Source: an uncultured Lachnospiraceae bacterium (GTDB lineage: Bacteria > Bacillota > Clostridia > Lachnospirales > Lachnospiraceae). Taken from it: DNA of 40,364 bases. Position 1 is the first letter of the stretch. The number at the start of each line of letters is the position of its first letter. Of this stretch, positions 9,061 through 17,162 are shown piece after piece. Made by a program: the position numbers and the translations under genes. Location: NCBI GenBank assembly GCA_900544685.1, contig UQWA01000028.1, positions 1 to 40,364 of the forward strand. The letters run 5' to 3'. Under the pieces are notes generated by a model that had not been told where the DNA came from, did no database searches, and saw only the letters and a list, made by a program, of their open reading frames with translations.

Positions 9061-9137
9061 ATATAACTCCTTCTTACCTTTTTTAAACTTTACTCTTTTA
9101 TTTCATCGAATCCCGCATCTACATTCTTTTCTCTGTC

Positions 9138-9782
9138 TCAGAGTGCTTTTGGCAGATTCCACTCATAATGCTTGGCAAGTACACGGATCACTACTACTAA
9201 GATGATCGATAAGATCATAGCCACACCGGAATGCAGCCAGTCATATAGCAGAATATAACTGACTGCCCCTGCAATAGATGCACAGGCATATACATGTTTC
9301 CGCAGAATACCCGGTGTCTCATTTGCCATCATGTCGCGCAGCAGACCACCGCCCACACCGGTAATTACCCCAAGAAAAATCTTCAGGAACAGCATATGGT
9401 TCATATCATTATTCATGACAGAATTTACTCCTACAACGGTAAAAACCCCCAACCCGATGGCATCCATCAGGTTAAAGAGGGTTTCATATAATGCTGATTC
9501 CAGGAATTTTGGGGAAGCATGATTGATTTTGATCACAAGGAAAAGAATCAGGATAGATATCATAGATACCATGACGTAAATCGGCTTGACAAACATCATT
9601 GGCGGATGAACCCCGATGATAAGATCACGGATCATTCCGCCTCCGACCGCGGTTGTAATGCCAAGTACCAGAATGCCAAGAAAATCCAGACGTTTCTGGA
9701 TGGCAACCATGGCACCTGACAAGGCAAACGCAACCGTCCCAATCATTTCCAGAACAAAAGTCAGGTCGATCGTTCCAGACAT
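9138..9782 (-). CDS. TRIC-like cation channel family membrane protein (UPF0126/YicG)
   Basis: Small membrane protein of 214 residues with about seven hydrophobic segments and two repeats of the UPF0126 domain: the first contains AFALSGAMVAIQKRLDFLGI and TAVGGGMIRDLIIG, the second AIGLGVFTVVGVN and ITGVGGGLLRDMM. The paired GGGxxRD motifs are diagnostic. Prokaryotic relatives form homotrimeric K+ or cation channels; some members have been proposed to affect glycine uptake. The gene lies 18 bp after upp and is probably read from the uraA promoter, though a functional link with uracil salvage is not obvious. Confidence 0.9.
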   Translation of the reverse strand: MSGTIDLTFVLEMIGTVAFALSGAMVAIQKRLDFLGILVLGITTAVGGGMIRDLIIGVHPPMMFVKPIYVMVSMISILILFLVIKINHASPKFLESALYETLFNLMDAIGLGVFTVVGVNSVMNNDMNHMLFLKIFLGVITGVGGGLLRDMMANETPGILRKHVYACASIAGAVSYILLYDWLHSGVAMILSIILVVVIRVLAKHYEWNLPKAL

Positions 9783-9800
9783 AATATATCCCCCAGTTAC

Positions 9801-10430
9801 TTATTTTGTACCGAAAATACGGTCTCCGGCATCACCAAGTCCCGGGCAGATATATGCATTTTCATTCAGTTCACGGTCAATATGTCCAACATAAATCTGG
9901 ATATCCGGATGTGCTGCCTGAAGCTTTTTCAGTCCTTCCGGAGCTGCGATAATCGCCATGAACTTAATCTTTTTTCCACCGTGCTGTTTGATGAAATCCA
10001 CTGCTGCGATGGCAGAACCACCGGTAGCCAGCATCGGGTCCGTTACTACAATCAGTCGTTCAGAAATCGGATCCGGCAGCTTGCAGTAGTATTCGTGTGG
10101 AATATGTGTTACCTCATCACGGTACAGACCGATATGTCCGATCTTTGCCGTTGGTACCAGTGCCTGCACACCGCTTACCATACCGAGTCCTGCTCTCAGA
10201 ATTGGAACAATGGCCAGTTTCTTTCCTGCGATCACAGGGGACTTGCATGTCTCAATCGGTGTTTCAATCTCAATCTCTTCCAGCGGAAGGTCCTTTAATG
10301 CTTCATAACCCATCAACATGGCTATCTCTTCTACCAGAGCGCTGAATTCTGCTGTTCCTGTATTCTTGTCACGCAGTCTGGTGATTTTGTGCTGAATCAG
10401 TGGATGTGTCATTTCAATTACGTTACTCAT
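9801..10430 (-). CDS. upp: uracil phosphoribosyltransferase
   Basis: Converts uracil and PRPP to UMP in the cytoplasm, the salvage entry into pyrimidine nucleotides. The 209-residue length equals the family norm. The PRPP loop is VVTDPMLATGGSA at about 128-140; the N-terminal HPLIQHKITRLRDKNTG motif and the C-terminal uracil-binding region YICPGLGDAGDRIFGT are both intact. A TTTGGAGGAAAACT ribosome site precedes the ATG. It follows the uracil permease gene by 37 bp with no terminator between them, so uptake and phosphoribosylation are coupled in one transcript. Confidence 0.97.
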   Translation of the reverse strand: MSNVIEMTHPLIQHKITRLRDKNTGTAEFSALVEEIAMLMGYEALKDLPLEEIEIETPIETCKSPVIAGKKLAIVPILRAGLGMVSGVQALVPTAKIGHIGLYRDEVTHIPHEYYCKLPDPISERLIVVTDPMLATGGSAIAAVDFIKQHGGKKIKFMAIIAAPEGLKKLQAAHPDIQIYVGHIDRELNENAYICPGLGDAGDRIFGTK

Positions 10431-10467
10431 AGTTTTCCTCCAAATGTATTATTAATTTACAGTATCT

Positions 10468-11862
10468 TTATTTCTTTTCTTTCAGATCTGAATTCTGAGG
10501 ATTGATGCCAAGTCCTCTGCTGATATCTCCAGTTGCATTCTTACCGAATTCATAATCATTTCCCGGAAGAATAGCATTTAAGAGAATACCTGCGATTGCT
10601 GCAATGGCAAGGCTGGTCAGTGTAACATCGGTACCAAGTACGTGGAATGTCAGCCCATCTGAGAATCCAAGGCCGCATACCAGAATCACTGCTGCAATGA
10701 TCAGATTTCTGGACTTGGTAAAATCCACCTTGTTCTCTACGATGTTACGTACACCGATAGCAGAAATCATACCGTATAAGATAAAGCTGACACCACCGAC
10801 AATCGAAGATGGCATGGAACCGATGATCTCTGCCATCTTCGGGATCATACTCAGAATCACTGCATAAATTGCTGCCAGACGGATCACCTTTGGATCATAT
10901 ACACGGCTCAGTTCCAGAACACCGGTATTCTCTCCATAAGTCGTATTTGCCGGTCCTCCGATCAGTGCTGACAGAGATGTTGCCAGTCCGTCACCAATCA
11001 GTGTACGGTGAAGTCCCGGATCTTCTATAAAGTTTTCTCCTACTGTTGCTGAGATCGCACTGATATCTCCGATATGCTCCATCATAGATGCCAGAGCAAT
11101 CGGTGCCATAATCAGAATCGGTGTCAGATGGAACTTACAGATCTGGAAAGGCGGTAATCCAACCAATCCGGCAGAAGCTGCTTGGGAAAAGTCCAGTATC
11201 GCACTTCCGTCTGCATTCGTAACACCCATTGCATCCAAGATCAATGCCATTCCATAAGAAATCAATACCCCCATTAAAATCGGGATGATCTTAAACATTC
11301 CTTTTCCCCAGATGTTAAAAATAATGACCACTGCAAGTGCTGTAAATGCCAGAAGCCAGTTTGAAGAAGCATTGCTGATTGCTGACGGTGCGAGACTCAG
11401 TCCGATACAGATAATAATCGGTCCAGTCACAATCGGTGGCAGGAAGTACATGACTCTCTTTACACCTACCAGCTTTACAATCAGTGCCAGTACCAGATAT
11501 AGCAGTCCGGCCACCACAATTCCGCCACATGCATAAGGCAGCTTTTCACCCATAGTCATATCCGCAAAAATTCCGGTATTTAACTGGGACACCGTGTAAA
11601 ATCCCCCAAGAAAGGCAAACGATGATCCAAGAAATGCCGGAACTTTCAACTTCGTGCAGAAATGGAAAAATAAGGTACCCAAGCCTGCACAGAACAGGGT
11701 AACCTGTATGGAGAGTCCTTCTCCCTCAAAATAGTTGTTTACCAGAATCGGCACCAGAATCGTCGCACCAAACATGGCAAACATATGCTGAAGTCCAAGA
11801 AGCAGCGTCTTAGGAATCCCCAGCTTCGAGACATCACGTATTGCATCATTCCGCTCGTTCAT
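10468..11862 (-). CDS. uraA: uracil permease (NCS2 family)
   Basis: Proton-coupled uracil importer in the cytoplasmic membrane. The 464-residue protein has fourteen predicted hydrophobic segments in the two inverted repeats of NCS2 transporters. The N-terminal GLQHMFAMFGATILVPILVN segment is typical, and the family signature region LIGGPANTTYGENTGVLELSRV at about 300-321 is intact, including the acidic residue in GENTG used for substrate binding. A GAGGAG ribosome site precedes the ATG, and a very good promoter lies upstream. It is the first gene of the uraA-upp transcript. No PyrR-type attenuator is visible in the short leader. Confidence 0.95.
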   Translation of the reverse strand: MNERNDAIRDVSKLGIPKTLLLGLQHMFAMFGATILVPILVNNYFEGEGLSIQVTLFCAGLGTLFFHFCTKLKVPAFLGSSFAFLGGFYTVSQLNTGIFADMTMGEKLPYACGGIVVAGLLYLVLALIVKLVGVKRVMYFLPPIVTGPIIICIGLSLAPSAISNASSNWLLAFTALAVVIIFNIWGKGMFKIIPILMGVLISYGMALILDAMGVTNADGSAILDFSQAASAGLVGLPPFQICKFHLTPILIMAPIALASMMEHIGDISAISATVGENFIEDPGLHRTLIGDGLATSLSALIGGPANTTYGENTGVLELSRVYDPKVIRLAAIYAVILSMIPKMAEIIGSMPSSIVGGVSFILYGMISAIGVRNIVENKVDFTKSRNLIIAAVILVCGLGFSDGLTFHVLGTDVTLTSLAIAAIAGILLNAILPGNDYEFGKNATGDISRGLGINPQNSDLKEKK

Positions 11863-11901
11863 TTTAATCTCCTCTTTCCTTATATAATTTTTCTCCTACC
11901 T

Positions 11902-11930
11902 ATTATAGTAGTTTGCTGCACTTTGGTCAA
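11902..11930 (-). promoter_or_regulatory. uraA-upp promoter
   Basis: Minus strand TTGACC (11925-11930), exactly 17 bp, then TATAAT (11902-11907). The -35 overlaps the last codons of the C39-like peptidase gene, so uraA can be transcribed independently of the upstream genes. Confidence 0.8.
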
Positions 11931-12577
11931 TTAGCAGTGTTTGCTGTAATTGCATTCCCATTTTTGTATTGAATTCCAACTGCCATGGCATACTGAGCCT
12001 CATGCCGCTTTTGTACCAGTTCTTTTTCATAACGGATCACTCCATGATTTTCATATGGATCATTGAAGTAATATCCTTCTTCGTCATATCCAACCAACAG
12101 CATGCAGTGTTCATTGGAGATCCAGGTGAATGTCTCCTGTGGAGCTTCTTCCAGTTTCCATGACGGTCCCACAATCGGTTCCTTCATGTCGATACATGCC
12201 CAGAAAACCACCGGCATTTCCCGGTCAATGTAGGTACTGAGCAGTTCTTCCATGGAACTTCCTGTCTCATCCACTGCATGATAGATTCCTTCTTTTTCAA
12301 ACACTTTGTTCAAGGTCTTACAGATCACAGGTGCATAGCAGCCCATTCCGTCTTCCCTGTAAGGACTTCCACAGAATACCTTCCTCGGATCACCACCATA
12401 CACGATACCCTCCCTGGTTTCAAATTCCTGACATTCCAGATAGTTTTCAATCCATTCATCCACCGTCACCTGATAACCAAGATGTCTTAACAGCATAACC
12501 GACGAGACACTTTCGCACCCCGTCGGATAGTTCAGGCTCTGATTGATGTACGGGACTCTAATCAGATGCTTTTTCAT
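11927..12577 (-). CDS. C39-like papain-fold cysteine peptidase (Peptidase_C39_2)
   Basis: Putative cysteine peptidase related to bacteriocin-processing C39 domains and YvpB-type proteins. The catalytic Cys lies in YPTGCESVSSVMLLRHLGY near residue 22, and the His and Asp in HCMLLVGYDEEGYYFNDPY near 177-193, so all three active-site residues are present. No signal peptide or transporter domain is fused, so location and substrate are unknown. The open frame extends to 12598, but the ATG at 12577 is better placed relative to a GTGAGGA sequence and gives 216 residues. Either start overlaps the end of the nhaC-like gene, which indicates translational coupling with that antiporter. Confidence 0.82.
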   Translation of the reverse strand: MKKHLIRVPYINQSLNYPTGCESVSSVMLLRHLGYQVTVDEWIENYLECQEFETREGIVYGGDPRKVFCGSPYREDGMGCYAPVICKTLNKVFEKEGIYHAVDETGSSMEELLSTYIDREMPVVFWACIDMKEPIVGPSWKLEEAPQETFTWISNEHCMLLVGYDEEGYYFNDPYENHGVIRYEKELVQKRHEAQYAMAVGIQYKNGNAITANTAN

Positions 12578-14096
12578 TTCCCGCACTTTCCTCACCATTG
12601 TTATATTTTTTCATAAAAGTAAGTACCATAAGCAGCATAGCTACGCTGACTCCTAACGTAATCCACCAGATCTTCACAAATCCGGCTATCACATAACCAA
12701 TTACACAGACAACAGCAACCACTGCTGCATACTGCATCTGTGTAGATACATGGTTAATGTGGTTACTCTGTGCCCCCGCCGAGGACATAACTGTCGTATC
12801 TGAGATCGGAGAAACATGGTCTCCGCACACTGCACCTGCCAAAACTGCGGATACGGAAATAATCATCATTTCGAGCTGCTTTGCATCCGGGAACATGGCA
12901 ACTACAATCGGTACCAGAATCGCAAAAGTTCCCCAGCTTGTTCCGGTGGAAAATGCCAGGAACACACCTACCATAAACATAATAGCCGGAATGATCACAC
13001 CTGCAGAAGTATGGGAACCTACCACACCTCCTACAAATTCAGCCAGTCCCAGTGTATCGCTGACACCCTTTAAGGTCCATGCAAAAATCAGAATGGCAAC
13101 TGCCGGAATCATCAGACGGAATCCTTCCACAAAACTGTCCATAAAACCTTTAAACGTCACTACCTTTCTTGGCAGATACAAAACTAACATAAAGAAAATT
13201 GTCAGCATCGTGGCAAAAATCAGACTGGTTTCCGCATCACATCCTGAGAAGGCAGATACCACATCTGTTGCACCGCCTAAGAATCCTGTATACACCATAG
13301 CTCCGATAGCAGATACAATCAGCACCAGAACCGGAAGAATCAGATCATATACTTTTCCATTCGGGCATACTTCTTCGTTCTTTACATTTTCGAATTCTTC
13401 TGCGCCACTGGTAAAAAGATCACCTTTTTTCGCATTTTCTTCATGCTTCTTCATCAGACCGAAATCAAATCCGGTCACACAGATATAGATTACCATAACT
13501 AATGTCAGAATGGCATAAAGGTTATACGGAATGGTCCGTAAAAAGAGCTGGAATCCTGTAATCCCGGCATCTGCAGGTACATAGGAATTTACAGCTGCTG
13601 CCCAGCTGGAAACTGGTGCAATAATACAGATCGGTGCTGCTGTTGCATCAATAATATAGGCAAGCTTCGCTCTGGAGATCTTAAAACGGTCTGTCACAGG
13701 ACGCATTACCGATCCTACTGTCAGACAGTTAAAGTAATCATCCACAAAAATCAGTACACCAAGCCCTGTGGTTGCCAGCATGGCTGTTTTTCTGGACTTA
13801 ATATGGTTACTGGCCCAGTTACCGTAAGCGGCAGACCCACCCGACTTGGACATCAGCACAATAATCATACCCAGCAGTACATCAAAAATCAGAATATTCA
13901 GATTCATACTGTTTTTCATAATATCAAACAAAGTAACAAAAGCATTCCACGGATGGAAGCCCGTACAGAGCAATGCCCCCAGTGCTACCCCGACAAACAG
14001 GGAACTGTATACCTCTTTGGTTACAAGTGCCAGCACAATTGCCAGCAATGGCGGAAGCAGCGCCCAGGCTGTTCCTATAAATACTGATCCGTCCAT
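12558..14096 (-). CDS. Na+/H+ antiporter, NhaC family
   Basis: Membrane antiporter, 512 residues, with about twelve to thirteen hydrophobic segments and the Na_H_antiporter (NhaC) pattern: LIFVDDYFNCLTVGSVMRPVTDRFKISRAKLAYIID would be the core ion-path stretch near 115-150, followed by PICIIAPVSSWAA, and near the C terminus GTSWGTFAILVPI and CGDHVSPISDTTVMSSAGA. Substrates in this family include Na+/H+ and malate-lactate or amine exchange, so the exact ion is not fixed. It is followed, with an overlap, by the C39-like peptidase gene. A terminator-like hairpin lies only about 40 bp before its start, with no evident promoter in between. Confidence 0.9.
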   Translation of the reverse strand: MDGSVFIGTAWALLPPLLAIVLALVTKEVYSSLFVGVALGALLCTGFHPWNAFVTLFDIMKNSMNLNILIFDVLLGMIIVLMSKSGGSAAYGNWASNHIKSRKTAMLATTGLGVLIFVDDYFNCLTVGSVMRPVTDRFKISRAKLAYIIDATAAPICIIAPVSSWAAAVNSYVPADAGITGFQLFLRTIPYNLYAILTLVMVIYICVTGFDFGLMKKHEENAKKGDLFTSGAEEFENVKNEEVCPNGKVYDLILPVLVLIVSAIGAMVYTGFLGGATDVVSAFSGCDAETSLIFATMLTIFFMLVLYLPRKVVTFKGFMDSFVEGFRLMIPAVAILIFAWTLKGVSDTLGLAEFVGGVVGSHTSAGVIIPAIMFMVGVFLAFSTGTSWGTFAILVPIVVAMFPDAKQLEMMIISVSAVLAGAVCGDHVSPISDTTVMSSAGAQSNHINHVSTQMQYAAVVAVVCVIGYVIAGFVKIWWITLGVSVAMLLMVLTFMKKYNNGEESAGNEKASD

Positions 14097-14131
14097 ATAC
14101 TCTCTTCCTCTTCTCTCTTTTCCTTATCACT

Positions 14132-14199
14132 TTAAAAAACGGTCCAGAATCCACTTTTGTTTCTGACTTTTCTCTGTCATGAAAGAATCCTGAACCGTT
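14132..14199 (-). terminator. long terminator hairpin between the secreted-protein gene and nhaC
   Basis: On the minus strand a 15-bp stem with G-U pairs (arms at 14185-14199 and 14138-14152) is followed by TTTTTT. The apical region holds a further TGAC/GTCA pairing. It fits a terminator for the secreted-protein gene; because it is directly upstream of nhaC it might also act as an attenuator. Confidence 0.65.
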
Positions 14200-14232
14200 C
14201 TCCATTTTCTCTATACTTCTTTTGCTGTCAGG

Positions 14233-15903
14233 TTATGCTTCTGTCTCTGTTTCCAGATCATCGACTACCGGTATCTCTTCATCTGTCTCAGGAAAAGTCG
14301 TGATACCGTCTTCATCCGTCTCAGTCTCCTCTTCTGCCAGACCCCATTTTTCCATCCAGCTTTCTGCATTGGACTGAATCTCCATAATCAGTCCCATCAC
14401 ACCGGCAGAGTCCATATCTGCCAGCATCTCTGCATCTGCAGGTGTTTCGATCTTTTCATAATCCGCATTTACAGTTACATAGCCGGTCAGCAGCGGTAAT
14501 TCTTCGCCGTCTGCAGCCAGTGTCAGGTTGTTCAGAGTCCATGTAAAGCCCTTGCCTTCCTGTACATCTTCAAATGTGCTGTTCAGAGTCATACCTACAT
14601 CTGTTCCGGTCTCTTCATCCGGGATACTGATCTCCATATCCAGTGCTCCGCTCTCTGCATCAAAATTCATAGTGAAGATATCGGCATCGATAAATGTCTC
14701 CTCACTGTCAGATGCTTTCAGGTTCACTTTCACATCCATCTTGCTGTCTGTAGTCTCATTGGCAAATGCATATGCCAGATGCATAGCATCTTCTTCTGCC
14801 CCTTCTTCATAGATATCCATATCCATGTCAAACCCTGCTGACATATTCGCCGGATCTGTAAAGGTATATACAAGATCCATAATCACAACCGACGATTCAC
14901 TGTCTTCAGCAGCCGTTGTTACTTCTTCTGCCTCAGATTCTGCGTCATTATCCAGATCTGATAAGGTATCATTCTGTTCATCAATCAGGCTTTCATCCAT
15001 CTTCATTGTCATGGTCATCTTCGTTACCAGATCGTTTTCTACCCAGTAAGTAATGGTAAACTGATCTCCCAGTACTGCTTTTCCCTGTTCCAGAGATTCT
15101 TCCATAGCAGCATCAAAATCTTCTACCCCTGTCACTCCTGAAGCACTCAGTACGGAAGAAAGCTCCGTCAGGAGATCACTGTAGATACTCATTACACTCT
15201 CAGTATCATAGGTTGCATCATAGAATGTGACACCCGGGTATTCTGCATCCTCTCTGGTTTCCACATTCATGGCATCCTGCGCAGATGTCGTAGCTTTTTC
15301 CAGAATTGCCTTAATATTCCCCACCAGATCTGTGGCATCTTCTGCAGATGCTGAACCTTCCGGGAAGAACTTCATATCGATATCTTCCGGCATATCAAGT
15401 TCACCAAAAAACTGCTCCCATACAGAACCTTCATATTGTTCTTTAAAACTTCCGGACTTCAATGCCACTGTCTTAGATAAAAATTCTGGAAGTGTCAGTG
15501 CCAGCTGGTTCTCATCCCCATACAGGGAAAGACTTGCAATATTATCTGCGTTCACTGCTGCTGCCAGTTTAAACAGCCACTGCTTATCTTTCAGGTCAAT
15601 GGTTGTATCTGCTGTCAGACCCAGATCTCCCTGTAACTGTTCCGGCAGTTCTGCATCTGCCAGCAGTTCTTCCGGGATCGTTGCATTGATACTAACCTGT
15701 GCCCCGCCTTCATTCATTGCTTTTACAATATTGTCCCAGTCCAGCATCGTACTGATTGGTGACGGAGCCTCTGCCTGTGCCTGTTTTTCCAAAATTGCAT
15801 TCAAATCATCCAATGGTGCTGCACTGGCAGATGCCTGCAGAGATACTACACCTACGGTTGCTGCTACTGCTGTTTTACCTAACCACTTCTTGAATTTACT
15901 CAT
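14233..15903 (-). CDS. large acidic secreted protein of unknown function
   Basis: I do not recognise a family for this 556-residue protein. It has a type I signal peptide (FKKWLGK, then TAVAATVGVVSLQASASAA, cleavage near residue 28) and no lipobox, sorting signal or further membrane segment. The mature part is very acidic, especially the last 35 residues, which are mostly Glu, Asp and Thr. Repeated short beta-strand patterns such as MSAGFDMDMDIYEEGA, ADIFTMNFDAESGALDMEI and VGMTLNSTFEDVQ suggest a beta-rich scaffold, similar in style to LolA/LppX- or YcdA-like extracytoplasmic domains, but this is only a resemblance. It has its own promoter and terminator and stands alone. Confidence 0.8.
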   Translation of the reverse strand: MSKFKKWLGKTAVAATVGVVSLQASASAAPLDDLNAILEKQAQAEAPSPISTMLDWDNIVKAMNEGGAQVSINATIPEELLADAELPEQLQGDLGLTADTTIDLKDKQWLFKLAAAVNADNIASLSLYGDENQLALTLPEFLSKTVALKSGSFKEQYEGSVWEQFFGELDMPEDIDMKFFPEGSASAEDATDLVGNIKAILEKATTSAQDAMNVETREDAEYPGVTFYDATYDTESVMSIYSDLLTELSSVLSASGVTGVEDFDAAMEESLEQGKAVLGDQFTITYWVENDLVTKMTMTMKMDESLIDEQNDTLSDLDNDAESEAEEVTTAAEDSESSVVIMDLVYTFTDPANMSAGFDMDMDIYEEGAEEDAMHLAYAFANETTDSKMDVKVNLKASDSEETFIDADIFTMNFDAESGALDMEISIPDEETGTDVGMTLNSTFEDVQEGKGFTWTLNNLTLAADGEELPLLTGYVTVNADYEKIETPADAEMLADMDSAGVMGLIMEIQSNAESWMEKWGLAEEETETDEDGITTFPETDEEIPVVDDLETETEA

Positions 15904-15999
15904 GTTCTCCTCCTATCGTATCGAACGTTGTTCATTCCCGCCATTCATAAGGCGAAATAATTATTTTAAATGTCCCTTCTTCCGAAACACTCTATTAGA

Positions 16000-16028
16000 A
16001 TCATACATGAAAATGCAGTATCTTGCAA
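16000..16028 (-). promoter_or_regulatory. promoter of the acidic secreted-protein gene
   Basis: Minus strand TTGCAA (16023-16028), 17 bp, TATGAT (16000-16005), about 100 bp upstream of the start codon. Confidence 0.6.
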
Positions 16029-16094
16029 TATAAATATGGCAATTTGCACTACCATCATTTGCTAATAAATCATGATAATGTATATTTGTCATAG

Positions 16095-17029
16095 CTATTT
16101 TCCCAGATACCGGTTTATTTTTTCCTGATTCAGTTGTTCTCCGATCACAATAATGACTTCCTGTCCCTTCGGGATAGGTTCCACAGACATCTGATCATGG
16201 GTAATATTCAGTTCCAGCCAGCTTCCGTCTCCTTTTTCAGAAAGCCTTTGATACGGAATACCTTTCCACACTCCTTATCTTTCAGGATCTTTTCTGCCGC
16301 ATCTTTCAATTCTGTTTCCTGAATCGGTAAATTCATGTAATAAACAGATGTGTATGCTTCTCTCTGATCTATCCAGAGTTTCCCACATTTTTCTGTACGG
16401 TATCCACTTTTTGTCAACTCCTGAAAATCACTGTCATTCATTTTATTCCAGTCTTTTCTGTAAATATCATGTTCCAGACTTCTGCTGCACTGAAATTCTG
16501 CCAGAACTTTCTGTAAAAAATCTTCTGTTTCCTTTTCCTTCTCAGGGCTGACGCACTGTGTTCTGCTCATCACGATTTTTCCCGCACAGGCAGCCTGCTG
16601 TGCCAGCATGTATCTGGAACTTTCTGACAGATCTGTGTTCAGCCCTGCATCCACAATGGTGTACACAGATCCTATCTCATACCAGCGGTCCAGTGGCTCT
16701 TCCCTGAGAATATCAAAGAATTCATCCACATCAAAAATTCCTGACGGTTCGATCAGGACACGGTCATAACCGCACATCCCCATGGATATAAGCTTCGTCT
16801 TAAACCGTCTCCGGTGGCAGTCTTCATCACATCCGCCCGCCACCATCTCCAGTTCACACTTGTCTCCCATAAGTTCCTGTAGCAGCATCATATCCACATT
16901 CACTGCTCCAAAATCATTCTCCAGAATACAGATATTTTTTCCTGAATTTATCAGATATTTTGCATATTTTTTTATAAATGTGGTTTTTCCGGATCCCAGG
17001 AATCCGGTAATCAAGTCTACTTTTACCAT
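16095..17029 (-). pseudogene. CobW/P47K-family GTPase with a one-base frameshift
   Basis: P-loop GTPase of the metallochaperone-like CobW family. Walker A is GFLGSGKTT at 9-17, LIEPSGIFDVDEF is the switch/Walker B-side region near 95-107, and a cysteine motif GCDEDC at 66-71 replaces the common CxCC metal site. The frame from 17029 stops at 16208 after 273 residues. Adding one A to the A5 run near 16232 restores an open frame to 16095 that continues the C-terminal domain (GDGSWLELNITHDQMSVEPI and on to RYLGK), giving 311 residues. The gene is therefore truncated by a single-base deletion in a homopolymer, or this is a sequencing error. The truncated protein would keep the whole GTPase domain. 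Confidence 0.8.
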
Positions 17030-17105
17030 ACCATTTCCTCACTCCGAAGCAAAAGATTTTCGAAACCTTCACACATGGTAACGTAATATCTTTTATTTGA
17101 AAAGA

Positions 17106-17131
17106 ATCGGGTGTGAAAATTCACACCCGAT
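17106..17131 (-). terminator. pckA terminator
   Basis: Perfect 12-bp inverted repeat (ATCGGGTGTGAA with a 2-base loop) followed on the minus strand by TCTTTTC, 30 bp after the pckA stop. Confidence 0.85.
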
Positions 17132-17162
17132 CCATATCAGTCTTCATTATGCAATTTGCATC

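Noticed and set aside
12757..13488. 243-codon plus-strand frame opposite nhaC
   Set aside because: Shadow of a conserved membrane protein gene; no family pattern or start signals.
15227..16033. Long plus-strand open frame opposite the acidic secreted protein
   Set aside because: Antisense shadow of a Ser/Ala/Glu-rich gene; no ribosome site and low-complexity translation.
16225..16240. Programmed -1 frameshift in the CobW-family gene
   Set aside because: The heptamer is G AAA AAG rather than A AAA AAG and I see no strong downstream stimulator. A one-base deletion in a homopolymer is simpler.
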